Source of the DNA: Methylotenera_A sp031381645
GTDB lineage: Bacteria; Pseudomonadota; Gammaproteobacteria; Burkholderiales; Methylophilaceae
Direction: 5' to 3'
Assembly (NCBI GenBank): GCA_031381645.1
Contig: JANMYB010000027.1
Span: forward strand, 1-64,000
Length of the DNA stretch: 64,000 nt
Shown: positions 17,734-26,337 of the stretch, piece after piece
How the letters are laid out: the number at the start of each line of letters is the position of its first letter
Position numbering within the stretch: the stretch's first letter is position 1
Translations under genes and position numbers: made by a program
The notes under the pieces: generated by a model
What the model saw: the letters and a program-made list of their open reading frames with translations, nothing else
Databases searched by the model: none
What the model was told of the DNA's origin: nothing

Positions 17734-18512
17734 TGCGTATCGCACTTGGGGTTGAGTACGATGGTGCGCCATATTGCGGCTGGCAGAGCCAAACTGGCGC
17801 ATGTGGCGTGCAAGATTTCGTAGAGAAAGCAATTAAAAGTATTGCAGAACACGAAATTCGCATACACGCTGCAGGCCGCACCGATGCTGGGGTTCACGCT
17901 ATGATGCAAGTGGTGCATTTTGACACCGAAACCATTCGCCCAGATAGCGCTTGGGTGCGCGGTGTAAATGCATTTTTGCCAGAGAATATTCGTGTGCTTT
18001 GGACAAAAATTGTTGATAATCAATTTCATGCGCGCTTTTCAGCAACGCAACGCAGTTACCAATACTTACTAGCGAACCAGGCCACAGCGCCCGCCATTAA
18101 AGCACAACAGGCGGGTTGGTATCATTTACCTTTGAACGTTTCTGCTATGCAAGAAGGTATTGCCTATTTGCGTGGCGAGCACGATTTTAGCGCTTTTCGC
18201 GCCAGTGAGTGCCAAGCGAAATCGCCAGTTAAAAACCTGCAAGTAGCATCAATTAAAGCGCATGGCGAGTTTATTATTTTTAACTTTTCTGCTAATGCCT
18301 TTTTGCATCATCAGGTTCGCAATATGGTCGGCGCATTAATTTATGTGGGCAATGGCAAACATTCGCCCGAATTTATAAAAGAATTGCTAACGCAAAAAGA
18401 CCGTACGCTTTCTCCACCGACATTTTCCCCGAATGGCTTATATTTGGTGGGAGTGGTCTATGATGCAAAGTTTGATTTGCCCAATACAAAACGTACTTTG
18501 GCGCTGATTTAA
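17733..18512 (+). CDS. truA: tRNA pseudouridine(38-40) synthase
   Basis: A 259-residue enzyme that isomerises U38-U40 in the anticodon arm. The catalytic aspartate is in GRTDAGVHAM (D51). The start RIALGVEYDGAPYCGWQSQ and the FLHHQVRNMVGAL segment are diagnostic. Start overlaps the preceding stop by one base. Confidence 0.96.
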   Translation: MRIALGVEYDGAPYCGWQSQTGACGVQDFVEKAIKSIAEHEIRIHAAGRTDAGVHAMMQVVHFDTETIRPDSAWVRGVNAFLPENIRVLWTKIVDNQFHARFSATQRSYQYLLANQATAPAIKAQQAGWYHLPLNVSAMQEGIAYLRGEHDFSAFRASECQAKSPVKNLQVASIKAHGEFIIFNFSANAFLHHQVRNMVGALIYVGNGKHSPEFIKELLTQKDRTLSPPTFSPNGLYLVGVVYDAKFDLPNTKRTLALI

Positions 18513-18549
18513 CTGACAACACACCTTGTTTCAGCTACGCTTATACAAT

Positions 18550-19185
18550 ATGGAAAAAACGAAACGCACTCGAGTAAAAATTTGTGGCATTACGCGTGTA
18601 GAAGACGCTATAAGCGCCGTCAATGCTGGCGCAGATGCGATTGGTTTGGTGTTTTATGCGCCAAGTCCGCGTTGTGTAAGTATTGAGCAAGCGCAAAAAA
18701 TCGTCGCGGCGATTCCACCATTTGTGAGTGTAGTTGGCTTATTTGTTAATGCGCCAAAAGCAGAAATTGAAGTAGTGTTGTCCAATGTGAGGCTTGATAT
18801 TTTACAATTTCATGGCGACGAAACAGTTGGCGAGTGTGAGCAAATAAAATTGCCATATTACAAGGCAATCCGCGTTAAAGCGGGCACAAATTTGTTACAA
18901 TATGATGTTGAGTTTAGTAGTGCAAAAGCGTTGCTATTAGACGCGCATAGTGAGTCTGCGTTTGGTGGTACGGGACAAACTTTCGATTGGAATTTAATCC
19001 CAAAAAACCTGACTAAACCAGTTATTCTGGCAGGCGGCTTAAGTGCTGATAATGTGGGACAAGCAATTCAACAGGTACAGCCTTATGCGGTAGATATCAG
19101 TGGTGGCGTGGAAGCCAGCAAGGGAATAAAAGATGCAGCGAAAATCGCTGCATTCATGCAAGGAGTGAGTAATGCAAGGCTTTGA
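18550..19185 (+). CDS. trpF: Phosphoribosylanthranilate isomerase
   Basis: A TIM-barrel enzyme of tryptophan synthesis of about 211 residues. KICGITR holds the catalytic cysteine; DAIGLVFYAPSPR, LQFHGDE and the phosphate motif VDISGGVEASKGIKD (with the catalytic Asp) follow. The frame is open to 18526, but MEKTKRTRVKICG at ATG 18550 is the family-like start. No strong ribosome-binding site is seen. Overlaps trpB by 14 bases. Confidence 0.95.
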   Translation: MEKTKRTRVKICGITRVEDAISAVNAGADAIGLVFYAPSPRCVSIEQAQKIVAAIPPFVSVVGLFVNAPKAEIEVVLSNVRLDILQFHGDETVGECEQIKLPYYKAIRVKAGTNLLQYDVEFSSAKALLLDAHSESAFGGTGQTFDWNLIPKNLTKPVILAGGLSADNVGQAIQQVQPYAVDISGGVEASKGIKDAAKIAAFMQGVSNARL

Positions 19186-20389
19186 TAATAAACAATATGA
19201 CATGCCCGACGAGCGCGGACATTTTGGCCAGTTCGGTGGTATTTTTGTAGCCGAGACCTTGGTTGAGGCTCTAGAAGAGCTACGCGTGATGTATGAAAAA
19301 TACCGTCATGACCCCGTCTTTTTAGCTGAGTTTGCTTACGATTTAAAACATTTTGTCGGTCGCCCTAGCCCTATTTATCACGCAGAGCGCTGGTCTAACA
19401 AAGTAGGTGGCGCGCAAATTTACTTAAAACGTGAAGATTTAAACCACACGGGAGCACACAAAGTAAACAACACTATCGGCCAAGCTTTATTGGCCAAACG
19501 CATGGGCAAGCCACGCGTCATTGCCGAAACGGGCGCAGGCCAACATGGCGTGGCGACGGCGACAATTGCGGCACGTTTGGGCTTAGAATGCGTGGTGTAC
19601 ATGGGCAGCGAGGACGTTAAACGCCAAGCGCCTAACGTGTTTAGAATGAAATTGCTGGGCGCAACTGTGGTACCAGTCGAAAGTGGCTCTAAAACGCTCA
19701 AAGACGCCCTTAACGAGGCGATGCGCGATTGGGTGACCAATATTGAAAACACGTTTTACATTATCGGTACGGTGGCGGGCCCACATCCTTACCCGATGAT
19801 GGTGCGTGATTTTCAATCGGTGATTGGTACCGAAGCCAAAGTGCAAATGATGGAAATGGTGGGGCATCAGCCAGATGCTATCGTTGCTTGTGTAGGTGGC
19901 GGTTCTAATGCGATGGGTATTTTTTATCCGTATATCGACGTGCCCAATGTACGCCTAGTTGGCGTGGAAGCAGCTGGTCACGGCATGGAGACTGGCATGC
20001 ACGCGGCACCACTCACAGCGAATAGCCCAATTGGCGTGTTGCATGGCAATCGCACCTATTTGATGCAGGATAGCGATGGTAACATCATTGAAACACATTC
20101 CATTTCAGCCGGTTTAGATTACCCTGGCGTTGGTCCGGAACATGCATGGTTGAAAGATATTAAGCGGGCTGAATATGTGGCGATTACTGATGATGAAGCG
20201 ATGACTGCTTTCCACAGTTTGTGCCGCACTGAAGGCATTATTCCTGCACTGGAATCTAGCCATGCCTTGGCTTATGCGGAGAAAATGGCCAAAACCATGC
20301 GTAAAGATGAAATCATTTTGGTTAATCTTTCAGGCCGCGGCGATAAAGACATCAACACCGTTGCAAAACTTTCAAATATAACTCTATAA
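19172..20389 (+). CDS. trpB: Tryptophan synthase beta subunit
   Basis: A 405-residue PLP enzyme condensing indole with serine. PLP lysine in NHTGAHKVNN (K97). Also seen: GRPSPIYHAERW, AETGAGQHGVATA, the phosphate loop VGGGSNAMGIF, and the C-terminal LSGRGDKD. AAGGAGTG is 6 bases before the ATG at 19172, which supports that start inside the end of trpF rather than the later MPDERGHFG Met. Confidence 0.97.
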   Translation: MQGFDNKQYDMPDERGHFGQFGGIFVAETLVEALEELRVMYEKYRHDPVFLAEFAYDLKHFVGRPSPIYHAERWSNKVGGAQIYLKREDLNHTGAHKVNNTIGQALLAKRMGKPRVIAETGAGQHGVATATIAARLGLECVVYMGSEDVKRQAPNVFRMKLLGATVVPVESGSKTLKDALNEAMRDWVTNIENTFYIIGTVAGPHPYPMMVRDFQSVIGTEAKVQMMEMVGHQPDAIVACVGGGSNAMGIFYPYIDVPNVRLVGVEAAGHGMETGMHAAPLTANSPIGVLHGNRTYLMQDSDGNIIETHSISAGLDYPGVGPEHAWLKDIKRAEYVAITDDEAMTAFHSLCRTEGIIPALESSHALAYAEKMAKTMRKDEIILVNLSGRGDKDINTVAKLSNITL

Positions 20390-20395
20390 GCCTTT

Positions 20396-21193
20396 ATGTC
20401 ACGTATTCAAACTGTATTTTCCACACTCAAAGCCAATAATAAGAAAGCCTTAATTCCGTACATCACTGCGGGCGATCCACACCCAAAACACACGGTGAAC
20501 ATATTGCACACTTTGGTGGCAAGCGGTGCGGATATGATTGAGGTGGGAATTCCATTTTCTGACCCGATGGCTGATGGACCAGTGATTCAGCGCGCTAGTG
20601 AACGTGCACTGAAACATAAAGTGGGTTTAAAAAACGTACTGGAAATGGTAAGTGAGTTTCGTCAAAAAGACACAAAAACTCCTATTATATTAATGGGTTA
20701 TGCCAACCCAATCGAAGCGATGGGTAGAGATAAGTTCACGCAAGCGGCTAAAAATGCGGGCATCGATGGTGTGTTGACGGTGGATTATCCACCTGAAGAA
20801 TGCAAAGATTTTATTGCGGATTTACAAGCTAATGGCATGGATAGCATTTTCTTATTATCGCCCACTTCGGACGCTACGCGCGTGAGTCTAATTGTGAATC
20901 AAGCTAGCGGTTTTTTATATTATGTGTCGTTAAAAGGCGTGACTGGCGCAGCCAATATGGATATTGAAGAAGTGAAAGCGCGTGTAGCAGAAATTCGCAG
21001 TAAAACCAACTTGCCGATAGGCGTGGGTTTTGGTGTAAAAGATGCTGCAACAGCTAAAAAAGTAGCCGAGTTTTCTGATGCTGTCGTAGTGGGAAGCCGC
21101 ATGGTGGTTGCGATTGAGCAATCTAACGAAGATAATTTATTATCGAATATTGCACAACTAACGCAGGAATTGCGTGCGGCAATAGATTCTTAA
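20396..21193 (+). CDS. trpA: Tryptophan synthase alpha subunit
   Basis: A 265-residue TIM barrel that releases indole from indole-glycerol phosphate and channels it to TrpB. The catalytic residues E49 and D60 are visible in MIEVGIPFSDPMADGPVIQRA. GVTG and GFGVKDA bind phosphate. It starts 6 bases after trpB. Confidence 0.97.
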   Translation: MSRIQTVFSTLKANNKKALIPYITAGDPHPKHTVNILHTLVASGADMIEVGIPFSDPMADGPVIQRASERALKHKVGLKNVLEMVSEFRQKDTKTPIILMGYANPIEAMGRDKFTQAAKNAGIDGVLTVDYPPEECKDFIADLQANGMDSIFLLSPTSDATRVSLIVNQASGFLYYVSLKGVTGAANMDIEEVKARVAEIRSKTNLPIGVGFGVKDAATAKKVAEFSDAVVVGSRMVVAIEQSNEDNLLSNIAQLTQELRAAIDS

Positions 21194-21202
21194 GGATTTA
21201 AT

Positions 21203-22072
21203 ATGAGCTGGTTAGATAAAATTCCACAAAAAATTAAGCGAGTAGTTGATTCTGCACAAAGAAAGAATGTACCAGAAGGTTTGTGGAGTAAGTGCGAATC
21301 GTGCTTGACGGTGCTTTACAGAACTGATTTAGACGCCAACGCACAAGTTTGCCCAAAATGCGCGCATCACAATAGAATCAGCGCGCGTGAACGTTTGAAC
21401 CAACTGCTAGACCCAGAAGAAAATCGCGTTGAAATTGGCGCGAATGTTGAGCCGATTGATCCGCTGAAATTTAAAGACAGCAAAAGCTATGTTGACCGCA
21501 TTAAAGCGGCGCAGAAAGAGGGTGGCGAGAAAGACGCGCTCATCGTCATGCAAGGCAAAATTCATGGTTTAGCGGTAGTGGTGGCAGCGTTTGAATTCAA
21601 GTTTATGGGCGGTTCGATGGGCGCGGTGGTGGGCGAGCGCTTTGTGCGCGGCATTAACGCGGCAATCAAAAACAAAACGCCGTTTATTTGTATTTCGGCC
21701 AGTGGCGGTGCGCGCATGCAAGAAGGTTTGCTATCGCTCATGCAAATGGCCAAAACCAGCGCTGCGCTGACCAAATTATCGCAAGCCGGTTTGCCTTACA
21801 TTTCGATTCTTACTGACCCCACTATGGGCGGTGTTTCGGCCAGTTTCGCCATGTTGGGCGATATTATTATCGCTGAGCCTAATGCTTTAATTGGCTTTGC
21901 TGGACCGCGCGTCATTGAGCAAACTGTGCGCGAAACCTTGCCAGAAGGCTTTCAGCGCGCTGAATTTTTGGTAGAGCATGGCGCGGTGGATTTGATTGTG
22001 GATAGACGCGAAATGCGCCAAAAATTAGCCAGTATTTTGTCCAACCTAATGCGGACGCCAAAAGCCGTCTAA
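21203..22072 (+). CDS. accD: Acetyl-CoA carboxylase carboxyltransferase subunit beta
   Basis: A 289-residue subunit for the first step of fatty-acid synthesis. The N-terminal zinc ribbon has C31, C34, C50 and C53 (CESC...CPKC). The carboxyltransferase core shows SASGGARMQEGLLSLMQMAK and GGVSASFAMLGD. It starts with TTAAGGATT upstream. The trpA-accD-folC order is conserved in proteobacteria. Confidence 0.97.
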   Translation: MSWLDKIPQKIKRVVDSAQRKNVPEGLWSKCESCLTVLYRTDLDANAQVCPKCAHHNRISARERLNQLLDPEENRVEIGANVEPIDPLKFKDSKSYVDRIKAAQKEGGEKDALIVMQGKIHGLAVVVAAFEFKFMGGSMGAVVGERFVRGINAAIKNKTPFICISASGGARMQEGLLSLMQMAKTSAALTKLSQAGLPYISILTDPTMGGVSASFAMLGDIIIAEPNALIGFAGPRVIEQTVRETLPEGFQRAEFLVEHGAVDLIVDRREMRQKLASILSNLMRTPKAV

Positions 22073-22087
22073 CTCAATTTCGCTAGC

Positions 22088-23389
22088 GTGACAAACTCTC
22101 AAACCAAGCCTAACACCGCAACTGAGTGGTTGGCTTACATCGAGGCTTTGCATCCAAAATCGATTGCCATGGGCTTGGATCGCGTTAATGCTGTCGCCGA
22201 TAAGCTACAATTAAACCCAAAATTTCCCATTATTACCGTTGCTGGCACTAACGGCAAAGGCTCGGTTTGCGCCATGCTCAGCCAGATCTATGTGCATAGC
22301 GGCTATCGCGTTGGTTGCTACACTTCACCGCATTTAAATGACTATAACGAACGCGTCAGCATTAATTTACAGCCTATTTCTGATGAAGATTTATGCACAG
22401 CGTTTGCAGCGGTAGAAGCGGCGCGTGGCGATGTGGCGCTCACTTATTTTGAGATGGGTACGTTGGCGGCAATGTGGCATTTTTGCCGTCAAAATTTGGA
22501 TATTCGCAGCTTAGATATTGTCATATTGGAAGTTGGCCTAGGCGGCAGGCTGGACGCGGTGAATAGCTTTGAACCGACTTGTAGCATTGTCACCGCGATT
22601 GATTTAGATCACATGGAGTATTTGGGTGAAACGCGCGAAAAAATTGGCTTTGAAAAAGCCGGTGTTTTTCGCACCAGTAAGTTGGCGATTTGCGGCGACG
22701 AAAATCCGCCGCAAAGTTTGCTGGATTATGCTTCAAAAATTGGTGCAAATTTGCAGCTAATCAATCGTGATTTTCAGGTGAAAAAAACAGCGCAAGGCTG
22801 GCAATATTCTGCGGACAATGTGCAGTTGCAGCTGCCAAATCTTGGGCTGACGGGCGATTTTCAGCGCAATAACGCGGTTTGTGCGGTGCATGCAGTGCGA
22901 TATTTAAACCAAATATTACCTACCCTGCAGACCAATATCCATGCGGCTCTCAGGGCAGTTAAATTAAAAGGTCGTTTTCAACAAATTCATGCAAATCCGC
23001 AAATTATTGTCGATGTGGCGCATAACCCGCAGGCGGCGAAATCGCTGGTACAAAATTTACAATCAACAGCTTGTGCGGGAAAAACGTTGGCAGTGTTCGG
23101 CATGTTGGCGGACAAGGATATTGAAGGTGTCATTCGCGCAGTGTCGAGCGATATTGATGCATGGTTTGTGGTGGATATTCAGAGTCCGCGGGGCGCTAAG
23201 GCAAGCGAATTACAAAAAATCCTTTTAAAACATGCCAAAAAATCGCCCGTGGAATTGTTTGTAGAGGTTAGCGCTGCGATTGATTCTGCCTGTAAAAATG
23301 CGGCTAAAAATGATAGAATAATCGTGTTTGGCTCGTTTTACACGGTGGCAGATGCTATTGCTAGCAAATTCAATGGCTTACGTGATTAA
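22088..23389 (+). CDS. folC: Folylpolyglutamate/dihydrofolate synthase
   Basis: A 433-residue Mur-ligase-like ATPase that adds glutamate to folates. The P-loop is TVAGTNGKGSVCAM (about 53-66). SPHLNDYNERV, EVGLGGRLDAVN and DVAHNPQA are family motifs. The GTG start has no clear ribosome-binding site, so it may be coupled to accD. A complete copy of the dispersed repeat (22921-22956) is read in-frame as part of the protein (PTLQTNIHAALRAV). It falls just before the conserved LKGRFQ segment, where the family tolerates variation. Confidence 0.95.
   Translation: MTNSQTKPNTATEWLAYIEALHPKSIAMGLDRVNAVADKLQLNPKFPIITVAGTNGKGSVCAMLSQIYVHSGYRVGCYTSPHLNDYNERVSINLQPISDEDLCTAFAAVEAARGDVALTYFEMGTLAAMWHFCRQNLDIRSLDIVILEVGLGGRLDAVNSFEPTCSIVTAIDLDHMEYLGETREKIGFEKAGVFRTSKLAICGDENPPQSLLDYASKIGANLQLINRDFQVKKTAQGWQYSADNVQLQLPNLGLTGDFQRNNAVCAVHAVRYLNQILPTLQTNIHAALRAVKLKGRFQQIHANPQIIVDVAHNPQAAKSLVQNLQSTACAGKTLAVFGMLADKDIEGVIRAVSSDIDAWFVVDIQSPRGAKASELQKILLKHAKKSPVELFVEVSAAIDSACKNAAKNDRIIVFGSFYTVADAIASKFNGLRD
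22921..22956 (+). repeat. Dispersed palindromic repeat, copy 2 (inside folC)
   Basis: Contains CCCTGCAGACCAATATCCAT exactly as in the copies at 50705 and 60331, then GCGGCTCTCAGGGC. The ends CCCTG and CAGGG are inverted. It is translated as part of FolC. Confidence 0.75.
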
Positions 23390-23431
23390 TTGATAGCGCA
23401 TATTTGAAAGTTCATGACTTAAGGTAAATTC

Positions 23432-23998
23432 ATGCAAAGAGCACCCGCTAGCGACCTAGAATTAAATTTAAAAAAACGTGCGCGCCGCCGCTTGGTGGGC
23501 GCGATTGCGCTGGTGTTGGTGATGGTGCCTGTGCTATCGATAATATTGAAAGATCGTGCTACGACTTCGCCGCAAGAGCAAGTCACCATTACGTTACCTA
23601 GTGAACAAACGCAACCAGAAACATCAGATTTCGATTCCAGTATTGTGCCAACAGAGCCGCCAATTACATTAACGCCTGAAGTGGCAGAGCCTGAAAGTGG
23701 GGCAGTCACGCCTGACCCAGAAGCTGTAGCCAGCAAGGCAGAAACGGCGCCAGCCACAAAACTACCAAGCGGCAAATTTTATGTGCAAATCGGCGTATTT
23801 TCAGATGCTGCCAACGTAAAGCAACTGCAGGTTAAATTGAGTGATTTAGGTTACAAATCGCAAACCGAAAAAATTAGCACTGATAAAGGTCAAAAAATTC
23901 GCTTAAAAACACAAACTTTTAGTGATAGAAATGAAGCGGCGATTGCGCTGGAAAACATTAAAGACGCGGGTTTGACGGGCATGGTTGTAAGCCAATAA
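23432..23998 (+). CDS. SPOR-domain membrane protein (DedD-like)
   Basis: A 188-residue protein with a basic N-terminal cytoplasmic tail (KKRARRR), one membrane helix (about 24-45), a Pro/Glu/Thr-rich periplasmic linker and a C-terminal SPOR domain (about 113-188, starting GKFYVQIGVFSDAANVKQLQ). SPOR domains bind denuded septal peptidoglycan, so a division-site role is likely. Its position between folC and cvpA is that of dedD. Confidence 0.88.
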   Translation: MQRAPASDLELNLKKRARRRLVGAIALVLVMVPVLSIILKDRATTSPQEQVTITLPSEQTQPETSDFDSSIVPTEPPITLTPEVAEPESGAVTPDPEAVASKAETAPATKLPSGKFYVQIGVFSDAANVKQLQVKLSDLGYKSQTEKISTDKGQKIRLKTQTFSDRNEAAIALENIKDAGLTGMVVSQ

Positions 23999-24030
23999 CC
24001 ATGCGACTTGCAGCGGCATGACCAGTTTAG

Positions 24031-24522
24031 ATGACTAGTTTTGATTATGTAGTTTTATTGATTATTGGCATTTCAATTATCGTGAGTATGATGCGCGGCG
24101 CAGTGCGCGAAGTGTTGGCAATTGTGGGCTGGTTGGCGGCAATTTATGTGGCGAAAACTTACGCAATGCAGCTTCTGCCCTTGTTGCCAGCCGATATTCC
24201 AACCGAGTCTTTAAAAATATTAGCCGCGCATGTGATTGTTTTTTTTGGTGTTCTGGTGGTGGCAAGTTTGCTCACCATTGCGCTTTCAAGTTTAATCAAG
24301 AAAATCGGCTTAAATTGGGTGAATCGTTTTTTAGGTGCGTTTTTTGGCTTTACACGCGGCCTCATGATTGTTTGTGTGTTGGTTTTTTTGGCGGGCTTAA
24401 CCAGTTTTCCCAAAGATGCGCGTTGGACTAATGCCATGTTTAGTCCGCCGTTAGAGGCTTTGGTAAAATCTGCGCTGCCTTTGTTGCCGCAAACAGTCAC
24501 AAAGCATGTTAAATATGCTTAA
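24031..24522 (+). CDS. cvpA: CvpA-family membrane protein
   Basis: A 163-residue protein with four membrane helices. The start FDYVVLLIIGISIIVSMMRG with the VREVLAIVGWLAA segment and NRFLGAFFGFTRG is characteristic. CvpA was named for colicin V production; its general role is not settled. It stands directly before purF, as in most proteobacteria. Confidence 0.93.
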   Translation: MTSFDYVVLLIIGISIIVSMMRGAVREVLAIVGWLAAIYVAKTYAMQLLPLLPADIPTESLKILAAHVIVFFGVLVVASLLTIALSSLIKKIGLNWVNRFLGAFFGFTRGLMIVCVLVFLAGLTSFPKDARWTNAMFSPPLEALVKSALPLLPQTVTKHVKYA

Positions 24523-24580
24523 CAATTTATGAATAACTTAGCTTAAAATAACGAAACTGCTTAAGGACATTAATTAATTT

Positions 24581-26128
24581 ATGTGTGGAATTTTAGGCAT
24601 CGTTGGTAAAAACCCAGTCAACCAATTGTTGTACGATGGTTTGCTGGTGTTACAACATCGCGGGCAAGATGCTGCAGGCATCGTCACTTGTGATGGCAAT
24701 ACGTTTTTTATGCATAAAAATAATGGTTTAGTGAAAGATGTTTTTCACACACGTCACATGCGCAGCTTGGTTGGCAACGTTGGTATTGGTCATGTGCGCT
24801 ACCCGACAGCGGGTTCTTCTAGCGCGGCCGAGGCGCAACCGTTTTATGTGAACTCCCCCTTTGGTATTGTGCTTGGTCACAATGGCAACCTTACCAATTC
24901 TGAGCAATTAAAATCGGAAATGTTCCGCCAAGATTTGCGCCATATTAATACCAGTTCAGATTCTGAAGTGTTGCTAAACGTGTTGGCGCACGAAATTGAA
25001 AAAACTTCCAAAAATGCTGTACTGAACACTGATATGGCGTTTGACGCGGTGGCAGGAGTGCATAGACGCTGCAAAGGTGCTTACGCTGTTGTCGCGATGA
25101 TTGCCAACTTCGGCTTGCTGGCGTTTCGCGACCCTAATGGCATCCGCCCGCTAGTGATTGGCAAGCTAGACACGGAAAAAGGCACGGAATATATCGTGGC
25201 TTCCGAAAGCGTGGCGCTAGATGTGCTTGGCTTTAAAATGATTCGTGATGTAGCACCTGGCGAAGCTGTGTTTATTGATATGGAGGGTAATTTTTTCAGC
25301 CGCCAATGTGCTGAAAGTGCCAAACTCAACCCCTGTATTTTCGAATATGTTTACTTGGCACGGCCAGATTCTGTCATTGACGGCGTTTCGGTGTATCAAA
25401 CGCGCTTGGACATGGGTAAAAGTTTGGCCGAAAAAATCAAGCGTGAATGGTCGCATCTCAAGATTGACGTGGTGATTCCTATCCCCGATACCAGCCGACC
25501 GAGTGCATTACAGGTGGGCATTGCGTTGGGGTTAGATTATCGTGAAGGCTTTATTAAAAATCGCTACATTGGTCGTACTTTTATTATGCCGGGTCAGGCG
25601 TTGCGCAAAAAGTCTGTGCGTCAAAAGCTTAACCCAATTGGCATAGAATTTAAAGGTAAAAATGTGTTGCTGGTCGATGATTCCATCGTGCGTGGCACCA
25701 CATCGCAGCAAATCGTGCAAATGGCGCGCGATGCGGGCGCGAATAAGGTGTATTTTGCCTCTGCAGCGCCACCAGTGCGTTTTCCCAACGTATATGGTAT
25801 CGATATGCCTAGCAGGGATGAGCTATTGGCAACGGGTAGAACCGATGAAGAAATTTGTCAGGAAATCGGCGCAGATGCTTTGATTTACCAAGGTTTAGAC
25901 GATTTAGTGGAAGATATTAAATTAAGCAATCCTAAAATTAAAGATTTTGACTGTAGCTGTTTTGATGGTAAGTATGTGACGGGAGACGTGGATGCCGCGT
26001 ATTTGAACAGAATCGAAGCCGCGCGCGGCGACATGAATAAAAAGCAAAAGCCTGCCAATAGCAGCACACAGATGGATTTGAACCTGATTGACAGTGATGA
26101 GGACGCGGAAGAGCCTGCAGAAGCCTAA
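24581..26128 (+). CDS. purF: Amidophosphoribosyltransferase
   Basis: A 515-residue enzyme making phosphoribosylamine from PRPP and glutamine, the first step of purine synthesis. The N-terminal nucleophile is Cys2 (MCGILGIVG). The glutaminase domain shows QHRGQDAAGI, and the PRPP loop is VLLVDDSIVRGTTSQQ. There is no propeptide before Cys2. Length and motifs match the E. coli type. Confidence 0.97.
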   Translation: MCGILGIVGKNPVNQLLYDGLLVLQHRGQDAAGIVTCDGNTFFMHKNNGLVKDVFHTRHMRSLVGNVGIGHVRYPTAGSSSAAEAQPFYVNSPFGIVLGHNGNLTNSEQLKSEMFRQDLRHINTSSDSEVLLNVLAHEIEKTSKNAVLNTDMAFDAVAGVHRRCKGAYAVVAMIANFGLLAFRDPNGIRPLVIGKLDTEKGTEYIVASESVALDVLGFKMIRDVAPGEAVFIDMEGNFFSRQCAESAKLNPCIFEYVYLARPDSVIDGVSVYQTRLDMGKSLAEKIKREWSHLKIDVVIPIPDTSRPSALQVGIALGLDYREGFIKNRYIGRTFIMPGQALRKKSVRQKLNPIGIEFKGKNVLLVDDSIVRGTTSQQIVQMARDAGANKVYFASAAPPVRFPNVYGIDMPSRDELLATGRTDEEICQEIGADALIYQGLDDLVEDIKLSNPKIKDFDCSCFDGKYVTGDVDAAYLNRIEAARGDMNKKQKPANSSTQMDLNLIDSDEDAEEPAEA

Positions 26129-26136
26129 ATATTCGC

Positions 26137-26165
26137 TTGACGTCTAACATCGTTAGGCATACCAT
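26137..26165 (+). promoter_or_regulatory. Candidate promoter of metZ, with inverted repeat in the spacer
   Basis: TTGACG (26137-26142), a 17-base spacer and TACCAT (26160-26165) form a reasonable sigma-70 promoter. Its expected start point falls at about 26171-26173, the first bases of the aptamer. A perfect inverted repeat CTAAC-ATC-GTTAG (26144-26156) lies in the spacer and could be a repressor site. That is inferred from position only. Confidence 0.55.
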
Positions 26166-26171
26166 TTAGTT

Positions 26172-26249
26172 GCGCTGATTTGAGTGGCCAACTTTAAACA
26201 AAGCCTTACTCAGCTTGCGAGCGCATAATAAATTCTGCTAAAGCGAGAG
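26172..26249 (+). ncRNA. SAM-II-like riboswitch aptamer in the metZ leader
   Basis: The segments GCGCTGATTT (26172-26181), TGCGAGCGC (26216-26224), ATAATAAAT (26225-26233) and GCTAAA (26237-26242) occur in this order. They match the conserved blocks of the SAM-II (metA/SAM_alpha) aptamer as I remember it. P1 is GCGCT/AGCGC. The pseudoknot can form from CTC (26209-26211) and TGC (26216-26218) with GAG and GCT on the 3' side. Compared with the short classic form, the first loop carries about 24 extra bases, which may fold as a GAGT...ACTC hairpin. SAM-II RNAs are known to control metZ-type genes in other proteobacteria. Ligand binding here is inferred. Confidence 0.72.
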
Positions 26250-26253
26250 TCCT

Positions 26254-26291
26254 AAAAACCCGTTTTAGCCTTGTGCTATCACGGGTTTTTT
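26254..26291 (+). terminator. Intrinsic terminator between aptamer and metZ
   Basis: AAAAACCCGT (26254-26263) pairs with ACGGGTTTTT (26281-26290). An inner stem TAGC/GCTA is present, and T residues follow. It comes after the aptamer and 47 bases before the metZ ATG, so it can act as the expression platform as well as ending any purF transcript. Confidence 0.8.
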
Positions 26292-26337
26292 AATGCCCGT
26301 TGTTAATGCCTATTTTTAATTTAAGTAGAGAATTACG

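Noticed and set aside
24581..24650. Possible purine riboswitch or PurR site before purF
   Set aside because: The 58-base gap after cvpA shows no aptamer-like structure or clear palindrome.
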